DNA of 64,000 nt from Spizellomyces sp. 'palustris'. Lineage: Eukaryota > Chytridiomycota > Chytridiomycetes > Spizellomycetales > Spizellomycetaceae. The notes under the pieces are model-generated. The model was not told where the DNA came from. It searched no databases and saw only the letters and a program-made list of their open reading frames with translations. Below, in pieces: positions 33,347 to 45,521 of this stretch (position 1 is its first letter; every line of letters begins with the position of its first letter). Where the stretch lies: positions 62,001 to 126,000 of the forward strand of contig QEAR01000004.1 of the NCBI GenBank assembly GCA_006535965.1, written 5' to 3'. The position numbers were made by a program, and so were the translations under genes.

Positions 33347-34119
33347 CTAAAAGTCACGAGCTCGTGACCCAGTAGTATTATATGTGAAAGGCAGAAGACC
33401 TGGAATAGATGAACATTTCAATATCGTCCGGATCAACTATATGGTAATAAAGCGGATAACATACCCATTGCCTTTGCGCGTTTGACTGCCTTTGTCATTT
33501 TTCGCTGGTTTGCCGTGCTTAATCCTGGGTAGAGCGGTTTGAGACATTGTCTCCGTCGCAATAAATTCAGCCTACCCATGCCCATACCTGTCTGACTTTT
33601 TGGCTTCATGTATGCCATTCGCGTCAAAAACCTCGACAGGAAGGTCCCGTCCTGTTCCGGTAGCCCAAGTCACATGAATGATTCAACAAACACAGTAAAA
33701 TATTCTAGACGGTACGTACCCGATACACCTTCAAAGGATTTATTCCATACTTTTCGCAAACGTCTTCCGGTGTTTGCTTTTGCTTGTCCTTGATGTACTT
33801 TTCAATATTCTCATTGTTCAAGTCGCGGGGGACATAGGTCTGTTGAGATACAAATTGTCAGTTCATTTGGCCACGCTTAGCGGTCTACTAGGCCAAAAGA
33901 TTCGTTTCGTACCTCATTTGGCAAAAACCGTCGTTGGGGATGGGGAACATACTGTATGTCCTGCTTCGTATCGCTTTCTCTGGTTGTTTCTGCACGTCTC
34001 CATGTTAGCAAAATGCATGTTGCCAATGTTACGTTAACGAGCTTTCACAAACCGAGGTATTTGACAACATTACTTCGCCCCGCAACAATGTCCACTGTAA
34101 CGAGTAGGAGAAATGTCAT
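33347..34119 (-). CDS. Mitochondrial small-subunit ribosomal protein bS18
   Basis: Core exons read TYVPRDLNNENIEKYIKDKQ and EKYGINPLKVYR, then NLLRRRQCLKPLYPGLSTAN and QRKMTKAVKRAKAMG, and the last exon (33399-33347) LLPFTYNTTGSRARDF. The TGLSxxNQRKLxKAIKRARxxGLLP pattern is the bS18 signature; the 23S-like rRNA contact helix is intact. A possible upstream exon with VPHPQRRFLPNE joins at about 33920. The start codon is uncertain: ATG at 34117-34119 gives an in-frame splice but a poor mitochondrial presequence. Family role: binds mitochondrial 12S/15S-type rRNA with bS6 on the ribosome platform. Confidence 0.75.
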
Positions 34120-35092
34120 GTTTCGTGTAGGCTCAACTGGTAACAATTTTCAGGAACTTACAAAGGGGATCGGCATAGAGAGGCTTCTTGGCATAAGACC
34201 GCGTTATTGGCGAGTGGCCATGAAGCTTGGGGAAATGAAAACTTGACCTAGTGGCCGTTTTGGCTGTTGTGAAGGCAATCATGATTTGTTCAATGGATGG
34301 TAACAATTCTGCTCAATGACTGCTTGCGAAGCGTTTGGCCAATTGTTGACATGGCAACGAGAAAGTCACAAATGGATAAATTAAAGCACCAGCGCCAAAA
34401 GGGGTGGCCGATCACCACCAACGTGTCACTCAAACACTGCGATTCAATTGTGGTCTCCGTCCGTCTTGATCAACAAGCAGCAATGAACAGCATGACTTTT
34501 GTTTTTTTGGAAGCGACCATGACTGACAAAATAGAGCATGCCGGATGGATTGAGCATCTGCAGAGTATACTGCAATGTTTTTGTGCAATCGGCGTGACTC
34601 AATGAGTACGACAACCTGCAACTGTTTGTCTGCTACAGAGGTGATCACTTATCACAATCACACGCCAACATTGGGATTGAAACCCATGTTTACCTTGTTC
34701 ATAAAACTGAAATGCCCATTCAAACCCTTTCTTCCTTGTGGTAGGCAATCATCAAACTCGAAAGAACCGGGTGTTGTTGTCACGGCCGCCGTGGCTCCTG
34801 CCCCGTTCTCGCCGTACTTTGACACGATCGTTGCTCGCCTTTCCCCAAAAGTGCGAGGAATTTGCGATTGGAGAGATGGTGGTGGCACAGTCATGCTTTG
34901 CTCTGCAAAAACGCCTCATTGAAACATGATTGGCGCTTTTTCCATCGTTTCATCAAAGTGTGAAAAAGGCCTCCTTGGAGCTTCTCGCGGCTTATTTAAA
35001 GCGAGGGGTTTTCGCCCTCCGTTCCTCCCTCCAATCGCCCACTTGCAAAAAACCCTCGCGTCTTGCCCACCTCAAACCTCTTAGTATCAATC
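34120..35092. other. Intergenic with two weak ORFs
   Basis: An ATG frame on plus at 34297-34605 (102 aa) and one on minus at 34894-34658 (78 aa, proline-rich start) have no recognised motifs. Either could be a small gene, but codon pattern and context do not decide it. The last 100 bp (with a TTTAAA box near 34995) are the likely promoter of the next gene. Confidence 0.35.
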
Positions 35093-35782
35093 ATGTTCAA
35101 GACGATCGCAACGCTCTTTGTCATTGCTACTGCCGCCGTGCAGAGCATACATGGACACGTTACATGTGTTCCTCCAGTTGGAGTGACTGGAAAGACTGTG
35201 CAATCGGCTCTCCGCGTTCGTAAGTATTGTCTCTACCATCCATTGTCTACAACAAGGCTGCTCACTTTTGTTATTCAACTTGCAGCACATGGATGCAATC
35301 ACACCGCAACCATCAGCGTTACTGTAAAGATCCCTCAGAACGTCACCAGCTTCAAGCCCCAATTGGTCCCCAACTGGCAACTGACGATCACAAATCGCCC
35401 TCTTCCTCAACCCGTCGTCAGCGAGGGTGGCACTGTCAATGAGACTACCGACACTGTAACGTGGCATGGCGGCTATCTTCCCGACAACGCCTACATGGAC
35501 TTTGGCTTCCAGGCTCTGCTTCCTGACGGACCTGATGGATCTGTTGTATACTTTGAAGCCGCTCAGTTGTGCGAGAACGGTCAGACCACTACCTGGAATG
35601 GTACTGCTACTCCCAAGGTCACCTTGATGAAGAATGGAACAATGTTGTCGTCGTCGGTCTTTGGCAGTAACTCTTCGCAAATGGGACCTTCCCAAGCGAC
35701 GACCAAGAGCTCTGCTTCAGCTTTGGCTGTGAGTGCGGGCACATTGGCGTTGGTGATGGGGTCCATGATTGGTTTGATGTAA
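35093..35782 (+). CDS. GPI-anchored YcnI-like (DUF1775) surface protein
   Basis: Two exons, 35093-35219 and 35286-35782; 207 aa. The ATG starts a signal peptide, MFKTIATLFVIATAAVQSIH, whose likely cleavage after Gly leaves a mature protein beginning with His (HVTCVPP). The core has LRVPHGCNHTATISVTVKIP, LVPNWQLTI (conserved Trp), DTVTWHGG and VVYFEAAQLCENGQTTTWNG, all matching bacterial YcnI/DUF1775. In those, the N-terminal His and a Trp bind Cu(II). A Ser/Thr-rich spacer with N-glycosylation sites and a hydrophobic C-terminus (ALAVSAGTLALVMGSMIGLM) indicate GPI anchoring. Copper binding is inferred from the family. The intron is 66 nt and in frame. Confidence 0.85.
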   Translation: MFKTIATLFVIATAAVQSIHGHVTCVPPVGVTGKTVQSALRVRKYCLYHPLSTTRLLTFVIQLAAHGCNHTATISVTVKIPQNVTSFKPQLVPNWQLTITNRPLPQPVVSEGGTVNETTDTVTWHGGYLPDNAYMDFGFQALLPDGPDGSVVYFEAAQLCENGQTTTWNGTATPKVTLMKNGTMLSSSVFGSNSSQMGPSQATTKSSASALAVSAGTLALVMGSMIGLM

Positions 35783-36962
35783 ATATGTAAATAGGACATT
35801 CTTACACATATAAGATCTGGGATGGGGGAGAAAATCATGCGGGGCTGGTCTCTCATGCTGTAACAATTTGAATAATAAAAGTGGTCACAAGTTCGCTTGC
35901 TGATAGATCGTGCGAGCGTCTCGTTCAGAAAAGGATGAGATTGCTCTTTCCAAGATCCTGGGTATCTAAGATCTCGCCCGCTTTGGACAACCAAAAGATT
36001 GTTCCTGGATGTATGCGACGTGATAGAATGTCCAGCTCTTGAGTACAGCAAGGTCCAACGGCGTTCAATTCCTTGATGTTCGAGGGACTCGGCGAAACAC
36101 AACAAGACGCGGCACCTTCTATTGTAGGACCGAATCAAACGTCTCGTTTGCACAACGGCCACAAGCCTTGGAAATCCAAAAACGAATGACCACAACGATG
36201 GGCCACGACTACATAGCGGCCAACTTTTCAAACCGGTATGGGTGTGCTATTGACATGGTAGATTTTCGATGTCGATGATGCAGAATGAGAGCCTAAGCGG
36301 AGGAAACATTGGCCGTCCTCGTGTGGTAGGATGACACACATAAAGTCGAAACGAAGCGAGGAATGAATAAATGGGCATGCTGGGCAGAAACGTGATCTTT
36401 GCGAAACAAGGAGGAAATTGCAAAGGTCTATATTAACTTTGGCGTCCTTGCCATTACTTTACAGAGACATATCTGGTACAACGATGACTCCCGATTCTTT
36501 GAACGTCTGACAGCCAGAGATGGTGAATATTTGGATTAAAATGAGGATTAAAGTTGGCAAGGATGATGATTGCAAGGCGAGGATGAGCATGCGGATCTCC
36601 GCAGCAAGCGAACCGCTTGCCAGCAAGGTGCGACAAAGGTTGTGTGGAACACTTTAACGCAGGTGATGGACATCCACTCTGCCTTTGTGTATTGCATGGA
36701 CAAGGGCAGGCCGAGTCTAGTTCAGCGTCGACCGATTGTACGCTATCTTCTTAGAATTTATACACAACGAATACATGTAAAGGCTTGCTCCGTTTCCTTG
36801 TTATTAACCCCCAATTCTCTGCATTTCGCAAATGCCCTGTATGTCGAAGGCGATTGTAGCGATTATAATTGTTTAACACTTGACGTGTCACGATCATAAG
36901 TTATAATCCTTCTCGTCATCAACACCACAAGGTTCCACTCTCCCAGGTCAGATCTGCGAGTC
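35783..36962. other. Intergenic, about 1.2 kb
   Basis: No coding frame with motifs, repeat or RNA gene seen. The minus frame that opposes the preceding gene is a shadow. Confidence 0.4.
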
Positions 36963-39633
36963 ATGCCCTCCTTCCTCGCATGCCCCTATCAGCCCATTGT
37001 TATTGAAGCGCTTTACGCAGGACAACGGATCAGCGGTTTGGACCATGCACCAACCTGGGTGGGTGTGCCGTACAAAGTTTTACACTCTTCCCATTGCTTT
37101 CTCAACCTGCTCTGAAGCGAATGAACTTGACTGCTGCCAGTGTACGGGATAGCGACGTTTTCTTTGTAGCTGTTAATCAGCAAATCAATGTCTATCATAA
37201 TCCGCATCGGTTCGGTAAGCACCTCTCGATTGCACCGTATCGTGTGCTCAAGAGTGGTTCTGGTGAGGTGCGTGAGAATTTCCTGTGGGAAATATCGGCC
37301 GGCTCATCCTCTGGGCGAGGTTTCATCAATCGGTACTCATTGCATTTTTATTTCATTACCAGGACCAAGATGGACCCATCAATGCCATTCGAGTCGGAGA
37401 AATCGGAACGGAAGAAGTCCTCGTAGCAGTGGACGACAACCACCTTGTCCATGTCTGGTTCACCGCAGATCTAGATCGCCACCCAATTGTACTGCAGTGC
37501 GTTATAAGACACTGTTCAGTTGTACCCTCATGGTGTGATGGTTGATGGGCCTTCTTTTTGCACGTCAAAAAAGGCATCGAGAATCGGCGTGGGGCATTGC
37601 GATACATGGACCGTCGTATTTGCTCGCTGTTTCGGCTAATTCGCATACTATAATGGTATGGAATCTGAGGTCAAGCCATCAAAGTCATGGCAATATCGTC
37701 AGTGACATAGATGGCGATCCGCTCGGCGGCGTTGAGAAGAGAGAACTTGTGGGACACGAACATAATGTTCCTGCCATTGATTTCAGTTCATGTGGGAGGT
37801 ACCTGCTATCATGTTCCATAGGTATTGCATTCTGTTTGCGAAATCCGCAAGATGGTGGCAGCGGTCTCATCCATGGACCCTTTTAGATTGCACTTTCCGA
37901 ATATGGGACATCAAAACTGGCGAGACTCTTCATTCTCGTGAAGTAGATGCGCAATGGTACTGGAGAATACCGATAGCCACGGTCTCCATTTAAAATGATT
38001 CTGATTTTTCATCGTCCAGGGGGTGGGCAGTCCGCTTCATTCAGCCCTCATTGTTCAAGCACATACCGTCATCCACGCCAGATGAATGCAACCCGTTCAA
38101 ACGACGTCGCGAGGATGTATTGCAGACGCTACGGAAGCGGCTTGTACCCGATAATGGCCCCTCGGTACCAGATACAACATCTAATCGGCAGAGAGACACG
38201 GCCTCGGAGGCTTCACGGGAGGATTTTGGCGATAACTCTGATTCTGATGTTGAGCCCGTAGACAGAATGGATGATACTGATCACGATAGTGTACTTGATG
38301 TTGACGAGGAGCCAAGTGAGAAGGAGCGGGTAGCTACTGGTGATGATATGGTCATGGATTCACCACAAGATATGTCCCTTGAATTCCCATTCCCGACAAA
38401 TCCTTTCCCAGAGAACAACACACCCCCATCCGCTCCTCAAACTGAGCTGGAAACAACAAATGGTGATGATCCCGATTCTCGGTTTACTGCAACCAACAGC
38501 CCAGCTGACTCGGAATCCCGCTTAGCCATGTTCCTCATGGACCACACCAGCAATCTTTCTACCTTGGCCGAACCTGTCGACCGGGATCCAATGGATGCAA
38601 CCACTTCACTGACTGGATACCCCGCTCCCAACCCCGAAGAGGAGGGAGCCAGCGAGTGGTCTTCTATGTCGGATGAAAATGATAGCTCTTCTAGCATCCC
38701 TATGCCGCCGCAAACAACAGACAGTGACTCTGATACATCTCACATGGTTGATGAATCTGATGATTCTGCATCAACTGACACAGAATCCTATTACCCCTTT
38801 GTTTATCGCCCATTGAGCTGGTGGAGACAGTGGCGGCAGCGGCCAATGATCCCAACGCCCCCGCACAGCGTCAAAATAGCAGGCGACCTTCCGCGTGACT
38901 TGATCCTCTGCACGAGCGTCGATAATCTTTTTCTTTTGCACACGGAGACGCTGAGCACTCTGCATACGATACAAAAAGTCATTAGTCGGTTCGATCCCAG
39001 GATGGACCCTGTTTTGAACTTGTATGATCGTGAGTGTTCCGCATTTTGAGATTGGGACAGTGGGACAGTTGGTATTATGGTGTCCCTAATGACTTGATTA
39101 GGACTGTGCATGGTAGAATGGATTGAAGAATTGAGTGCCGCGGTGGTGGCAAGTCAAAAGGGAACAGCAGCACTTGTCCGGCTCTTGCGGTACAGACCGT
39201 GATCATTTCCGTTAAACCAGCTGCACTATTATTTTCTAAAAACGGCACCCGTTTTCAGAACCCACGACAAGGTAACCAGTGAGAGTAAATTCATGCTGGT
39301 AAGTTTTAACGACACATGGTGGCCTTTGTCGAGGCTTAATTTAGGGTACAACCATAGGCCGTGGAAGATGTCCTTCCCCATCACGTCCCACCTAATGCAC
39401 CATTACTCGGTATGTTTGTTTCCAAACATCCGTCACCGGTGGATGCTGCGTTGTCCTTTTATCGAGTTCATTTTCGTGAGTACAAAGCATTGAAATATAC
39501 ATTATTTATTATATCTTGAAACTGACGTTGGTTCGTTATTTTGTTAGTATACGCTGATGCGAGAATGTATGGTTATGAATTATCTGTTTCATCAGTCATC
39601 AACCCTGTTGCGATTGACAGAGTGGTTGTGTGA
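36963..39633 (+). CDS. CRT10-like WD40 protein
   Basis: Multi-exon. Pieces in order: MNLTAASVRDSDVFFVAVNQ with INVYHNPHRF; DQDGPINAIRVGEIGTEEVL with VAVDDNHLVHVWFTADLDRH; SAWGIAIHGPSYLLAVSANS with HTIMVWNLR; LVGHEHNVPAIDFSSCGRYL; TFRIWDIKTGETLH. An acidic, disordered segment of about 200 residues follows (38050-38800), then LCTSVDNLFLLHTETLSTLH and terminal exons ending INPVAIDRVVV. The 'predict-then-VHVW' blade and 'SAWG-AVH-LLAVSSNS' block are typical of fungal CRT10, known in yeast as a regulator of ribonucleotide reductase genes. Start ATG at 36963 is plausible but the first intron is not resolved. Confidence 0.75.
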
Positions 39634-39752
39634 CCGGTTAGCAATATGTATATTGTCCCAAGTTCATTGCAATAAATAAAAGAGGGCGGGTAGGCGGTTG
39701 GAACCAATTTTCAAAGAAAACGCTTTCTATTCACTTCAGCCACCAACCGCAT

Positions 39753-41181
39753 TCAAAAGATTGTAATGTAATTGTTAATCCTGTCCTTCTGCTGCTGAGC
39801 GATACACTCAGCTATCCACACAATATTGCGAATCTCCTGTTCCTTCAACTTGATGTAGGCGTAAAATACCCCATACTGGAATTGCTGCGTAAAGGCCCGT
39901 TTGTTCAGGTGGACTTCGTATTCAAAGAATTTGTCTTCGAGCGATCGGTCGGATCCGACGGGAATGTCAAAGAATTGTTTGTACTCCTGTCGACAAATGA
40001 TTGGGTATGAATGGCTTGGTTGGAAATAACATTGGCAAGTGGCAAAGGGATGCCGTGCTTACCGGATAATTTTCTACCGCCAGACGAACTTGGTCTACAT
40101 CATCCGCACGAGCGAGCTTGTAAGTCCCCTCTGGGTAGAGCTTTCCGCAAGTCGGGAACAGCTTCGCTCGGTCATCCTTGCTAAGCTCTGTGTTTAGAGA
40201 GTTGATCGTGATATTGATGACTCGGCGATCTGCTTCAAACTATGCGAAAGCGACATGAGCGAGCGCACAACGCGACACGCAAGGGTATGTTGTTTTCGCG
40301 CCTACCTGCAAAATCTCTCCCATAACCTCGGCAGTCGGGCCACCCAATTGCAAACAGTAGCAATAGAAATCCTCCAAGTAAGCTTTGTACAGTGTGTTCC
40401 GGATGATTTCAATATTCATTTCGTCCAGGTCCTGCGCAGAGAGGCATTTTTCAAAGTAGGGGGCTAGAATCATGAGGACCATTAGTACACTCCTTTTTTG
40501 ATATTTTATCGGTCGAGGTCAGGTTACCTAATGGGGATTCTACCAAGACAGTGCTGTAGAGTTCCGCTACATTTGTTGCAACACATAGCGCCGCGATACC
40601 ATCGAACATGCCGAGAGGGTGACATCGCTCTAATAGATCATTTGTATCGCGTTCGTGAAGCGTGCCGGTGATCAAGAGGATGGTATTGTCTATCATGTAT
40701 GCATAGCTGACAAACAAATCAATGTAGAGGTTAACTGGAGGCTCAACGTTGTAAAACCTGCCCTACACTGCCCACTCTTCCCCATGTCCTATACAACAGA
40801 AAACTCACGTAATGTAATCCAAAAACGTTGCCAAAGGCTTCACAGCATTCGCCCTCATGTACTGGAAATGCGACACGAGCGTTTCACGGGCTTTATCTGC
40901 AATGGTCGTGGTTGCCAACGGAGAAGGTTCGTTCTGCAGAAAGTTTCCATAATCGGTAGACGCAAGCTGGAGTTTGAGGTCTGCATTGGTGAAATCCGCG
41001 TGAGCAATAATAGAACCACAAGCACCTCCCACATCCTTTCATTATGCATTTCGAACGCACCATCCAACGTCTCGCACTGCGTCAAATTGATATAATTCGT
41101 CGAATTAAGAATTCCAGCCTTGTACCCACGGACCATGGCCTCAAGGAACCCGTCCTCAACGTTGAAGAACAGAGCCTCCAT
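39753..41181 (-). CDS. VMA6: V-type ATPase subunit d (Vma6)
   Basis: Start ATG at 41179-41181 gives [20 protein letters not shown], the family's N-terminus. It continues [105 protein letters not shown] and [20 protein letters not shown], ending RINNYITIF with TGA at 39753-39755. At least four introns of about 60-70 nt. Subunit d sits on the V0 c-ring in the cytosol and couples it to the V1 stalk, on vacuole and endosome membranes. Length of about 350 aa matches the family. Confidence 0.95.
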
Positions 41182-42082
41182 TGCGGGTGAAACAGAACGG
41201 ATGTTTTTGGGCAAACAAGAAGCTAAACGCCGTGGTGGGCGGAATAGACAGCGTGTGTACGTCGATTTAAATGCTGTTGTAGATATCTATAACGTCGGAA
41301 AGTACGCGGTGAGGTGGACCGTGGGGACTCGGATGGATGAAGGAAGATGGCTGCTGAAAGGACTCTCCCCCGCTTGCAACCCTCCAACCTTCTCATCACG
41401 TGCAGCGGTTAGTTACGTAATCTCCCAGCCTTTGACCTCCCAGCCTCGACCATCTGCCAAACTGCCTCGCAGGAGACGATTTACAAGTATTCAATGTATT
41501 TCCTCCCATAACGTGACGTCTTGTCAATGTATCAGACGAGCCTTGCATTATTTTGTACGGTGGGGTACATGGGCTCATTCGATCATGTTTCTGGGCTATG
41601 CGGTGGGGTATAGAAGCAATATTTTGTATAATCAGAGTGGAAAATCATCCACTTTACGGACTCTCGTTGCATCTGAGCAAATTAGTGGTCAATTCATATT
41701 CTTTTGTGAGTAGCTTTCGTTTACGACCCTCTTCACCAGATGATCATTTGGAGAGATTCAATCTCAGCAACTTTATAAATCAGTTAAAGTTGAGGTGAAT
41801 CTGACCTGGTTACAGCTTACACTGGTCGTTTTGTGATATATTTACGCCCCGTTGGTCTTCGCAACAGATAAATGTAGATATGGATATCCATTTTCGGGCT
41901 TGCGGGAGGTCCATCTTTTTGGACGCGAGCCCCCCCACCGGCGTCACCATGATCCAACGCGGCTGTGACATAATCCCCCCGTCGATCATCACTCGTCGCT
42001 GGATATAAAAGGCCAACGAGCGCCTGTTCTAGCATCACATCCAAGAAGCAATCATACTCTATTACTTTCATTTAACAACATC
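41182..42082. promoter_or_regulatory. Divergent intergenic region, VMA6 and small ORF
   Basis: 900 bp between divergent starts, with one CACGTG word near 41397. No gene or repeat recognised. Confidence 0.4.
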
Positions 42083-42627
42083 ATGCGAATAGACAATCGT
42101 ATTGAAAACCCTGACAAACCTGATGTCCCTCCAGCGGAAATCGAGGTTCTTCAAAGGTATGCGTTTGAGAACCGATCATCATCTATGGGAGAAGAGGAAT
42201 TTAATGAGCGAATATTGTTGCACCGTGCAGAGCCATCCCAGATGAAGCATCTCGTCGCAAACTCGCATCCGAGCCGAAAACGCCTTCCACATTTATAACG
42301 GCTGCAAATGATGACCGGATGAATCCTCCCTCAAACCCACCAAAACCAATGCACACCCTTCCCAAAGACGCTCGGTCTCCCCATCGCGACTTGCCCAACT
42401 CATCTTCCCAAGCACAGCCAATCGCCCATCTCAAAACCAGCAAAGGTGATTCGTCTGCTCCTTCCTCGAGCGACAGTGAGGATGCCGGTCATAGTGAGAA
42501 GGAGAAAGATAGAAGACGGGGGGGCGGCGGTGTTCCTCCACCCCCTCAGAAGGGCCCAATTCATTCTGGTGGATTAGCTAATGCAGAAAGTGGGACAGGA
42601 AGGCCAATGGGCAAGAGTCGTTTGTAA
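42083..42627 (+). CDS. Small disordered hypothetical protein
   Basis: Two exons, 42083-42156 and 42231-42627, 156 aa. Splicing GTATGC to GTGCAG keeps frame and joins PPAEIEVLQR to AIPDEASRRKLASEPKTPS. The rest is Pro/Ser-rich with an acidic-basic run (SSSDSEDAGHSEKEKDRRR), then GGGGVPPPPQKGP. No domain recognised and no signal peptide. Spliced frame consistency and protein-like composition support a real gene. Confidence 0.6.
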
Positions 42628-43329
42628 AAATGGCTTATGATCACTATAGTCGCTTGTACATTTGATGAATGATAAACTGTCCCCTCAATTGTTAAAACTC
42701 TTTATGGGCACTCTTCCCATAGCCGCACCATGCCATAAAATCTCTTTAAATCATCTTGGAAACTACAAGTTTCGTCAAACGAATAAATAATGGCAAAGAA
42801 CCACAGCCAAAAGGCTTAAAAGATAAGCCCCCAAATCACAGCCCGTGTGTCAAATCGGAGGGAGGTGTGAAACCCGCTGTTGCCATGGCAGCTACTCAGC
42901 CTAGTGCTGCCACAAGATATTTTCCTTTTTCTTCCCGCGTGTGTTGGGCGACTTTATTAAAGCCCGCCTTTTCGCAGCATTTTGGTTTTGGATCCCTTGG
43001 CAGGCTTGCAGCGCACGGTAACGGACTTTTTTGAAATTGAGGTCCAACGTGAAATTACCTAAAGGATAAGGAATTGGGTCGGAACGCCTGCAAAAGGTAT
43101 GGAAATGGCGAAAGTTGGTTTAGGATATGGTGAACCGTGCATACCTGGAGGGCAATGTTAGTCCCTGCTGGGTCGCCGGACTAAATCGACGTTCTCGTTA
43201 AACAGCCCATCTTGCCTACTACTTAATAGGTTGACCACGAGATCATCACCTAAATTCGTGTTCGAAAGTCGCCCTCTATTACCGGCTTGCAGTAGCAAGG
43301 TCGCTTGTGAAAGACTCAAAAGTTGCAGC
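42628..43329. other. Intergenic, about 700 bp
   Basis: Promoter side of the SH3 membrane protein gene. Shadow frames only; no motif seen. Confidence 0.4.
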
Positions 43330-45175
43330 ATGCCCCGAATGACACGAGATCGCAACCGCGCAGCGAGTGGACGCCTTCACCTTCTGCTGATCGCACTCTG
43401 TCTGTTGTCTTCCACCTTTGTGGGTGTATTTGGGCAACCGTTGCCATCACAGACTGCGACCAGGGGCCCAATCGTGGATCCCCCTCAATCCTCGGTGCCG
43501 CCTCCGCCTAGTTCTAGCGTCCCACCAACGTCGTCGAATCCCGTCACGCCGTCCTCGACCGTGCCCTCCTCGCCCCCGTCCTCGACCGCATCGCCACCAC
43601 CCACAAGCACGACAGTGGCCCCGCCCCCGCCGATATCGTCGCAGCCAACACAGCCTGCACCATCTCCCACTGCACCCACCACTGCCGCACCTCTACCGCC
43701 ATCGCCGGTAGTGATCACTCCGCTACCCACGTCGCGTACCCAGCTGGTCACTTTCACGTCAAATGGAACTCCTAGGGTTACCGCGACCGTGATTGTAGAT
43801 ATACCTCCTGCGATCACATCCACCCCGGTTACAGGCGCTGTCCCTATCGAAGGAGCAAACGATCCTGGCAAAAATGCGGGAAAGAAGACGGCGATCATTG
43901 TGGGTAGCGTAATCGGCGGCTTGTTCTCTATGGCCGTTATTGGACTAGTTGGTACAGGTGTGGTACGTTGGCGCCAACGGGCAAGAAAGGGTGACAATGA
44001 ATTCGGGCGCTCGAAACCCATGTCAGATCTTTTTGGTGTCAACAACAACTTTTTGCGACCCACAAGTCCGCCGAGTGTACAGCATGAGGAAATTGTGACG
44101 TCGGGCCCCGAGCGGCCCACGAGTGGAGGCTACCCTACAGCAGGCGGGTACAGTCCGGTTAGCTTTGGAGGAGCATCACAGCAGCCGGATTTTCAGAGTA
44201 TGAACACGTCAATGTATAACTACGCTGGTAGCGGAGTTGATGGAGTGTCAAGTGGGCACTATGGCACTCTTCCAGTATCCGGTGGAGTTGAAGTTTTACC
44301 TGCAAACAGTCAGTGGGGCCCTCTTGGTACACTTCCGTCCCCGAATGCCGGACCTGGTGGAATTGACGCAATGGGACCTGGTCAGTGGGGAGGTGGAAAT
44401 CTGGCGTCACCGGCCGGACCAGGCGGAGTCGAAGTAGTTTCCCCTGGTCCTGGGGGACAGTGGATCGCTCCTTCGGGTCCGACATATCCGGTCTCCTACA
44501 CCGGTCTCGGCAGTCTTGCCCCAGTCCATGAAATTCTTCCTGTGGGCGTTGCTTTGAACTCTTTAAGGAACGCTCCATCCGGCTCCACCCTTGAGAGGAA
44601 ATCATCACTGCCAGCCAACAGGACGTCGCGCACCCCATCGGCAGAGACGATGGTTGAGCAGCATATCGAAGGACCCTCTGATACTTATGGGTCAACCCAG
44701 AACACAGCCGCAGAGCCCCCGGCGCAGGCGCCAGGATTTGCATTTGTGTACAAGGCAGCGGAAGCAGCAGCAGAGGTCGCTGCTGGCAGTGGATCCTCCC
44801 ATGGCCCTCCTTACGAGACTTTGCCGGCCTACCAAACGTTTGCTCGATCTGACGACGGCAGTCAAGGGGGTGACTCCAATACTCCTGTAGCTGCTTCAGA
44901 CTCCAAGCACATGTCGGAAGACTTGGGCCAAAGGAGAGTGGCTACCATGGCCTTCAAGCCTTCACAGCCTGATGAGGTTGTCATCATTCCGGGTGATACT
45001 GTTGTCATAACGTATGTTCTCCACTTTTCACTTGAGAAAGAATCAATATCTCACTTTTTCTCTTTGATTCTCTAGCCAAGCCTTCAGTGACGGCTGGTGT
45101 ACAGGGACAAATCTCCGTACTGGGCAACATGGTGCCTTCCCAATGACAATTCTCGCGCCGCAGTCGTCATCCTGA
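43330..45175 (+). CDS. Mucin-like single-pass membrane protein with C-terminal SH3
   Basis: Exons 43330-45011 and 45076-45175; 593 aa. A basic N-terminus and hydrophobic LHLLLIALCLLSSTFVGVFG form a signal peptide. A Pro/Ser/Thr ectodomain of about 130 residues (runs of PP, SS, TT) suits O-glycosylation. One TM, AIIVGSVIGGLFSMAVIGLV, is followed by WRQRAR. The cytoplasmic part is Gly/Pro-rich (repeated GPGG and GTLPS words). The SH3 domain spans the intron: RRVATMAFKPSQPDEVVIIP, then GDTVVITQAFSDGWCTGTNL and TGQHGAFPMTIL. The layout recalls fungal wall-stress sensors plus Sho1, but no WSC domain is seen. Likely role: surface sensor or scaffold (inference). Confidence 0.85.
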
Positions 45176-45521
45176 TTTTATGTCATTTTAAATGACAGTT
45201 TCTGTGTATCGTGTTATATTGACATTTACTCTGTATCTAGCTGTTTTGGTGTTTTATGTAGTTAGTGCTCTGTGTTTATTGAAGTAGGTAGCCCTAGAAA
45301 ATAGAAACGTCGATTTCATCGCTTACATGAAGATATCACGTGAGCATAGCACGTGACATTCTCCCTCAATTGCTTTCTTTTGGTTCATCCTTCTTTTGAC
45401 TTTTTTATTGCAGGTGATCTGTGGTCTAGATCACCAAAGGATCTGTTCATTGCCTTTTCTCAGACTTGCACCATAGTACTGTGAATAGACCTATCGACTC
45501 TAGTATCCGCCACTCACCCCC
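45176..45521. promoter_or_regulatory. UTP11 promoter with paired CACGTG boxes
   Basis: Two CACGTG words at 45337-45342 and 45350-45355, both preceded or followed by GTGA/TCAC context, about 170 bp before the UTP11 start. They fit a bHLH (Cbf1-like) site pair. Binding is inferred from the word alone. Confidence 0.45.

Noticed and set aside
35581-36231. 216-codon minus frame
   Set aside because: Shadow of the YcnI-like gene; no ATG-led motif-bearing protein.
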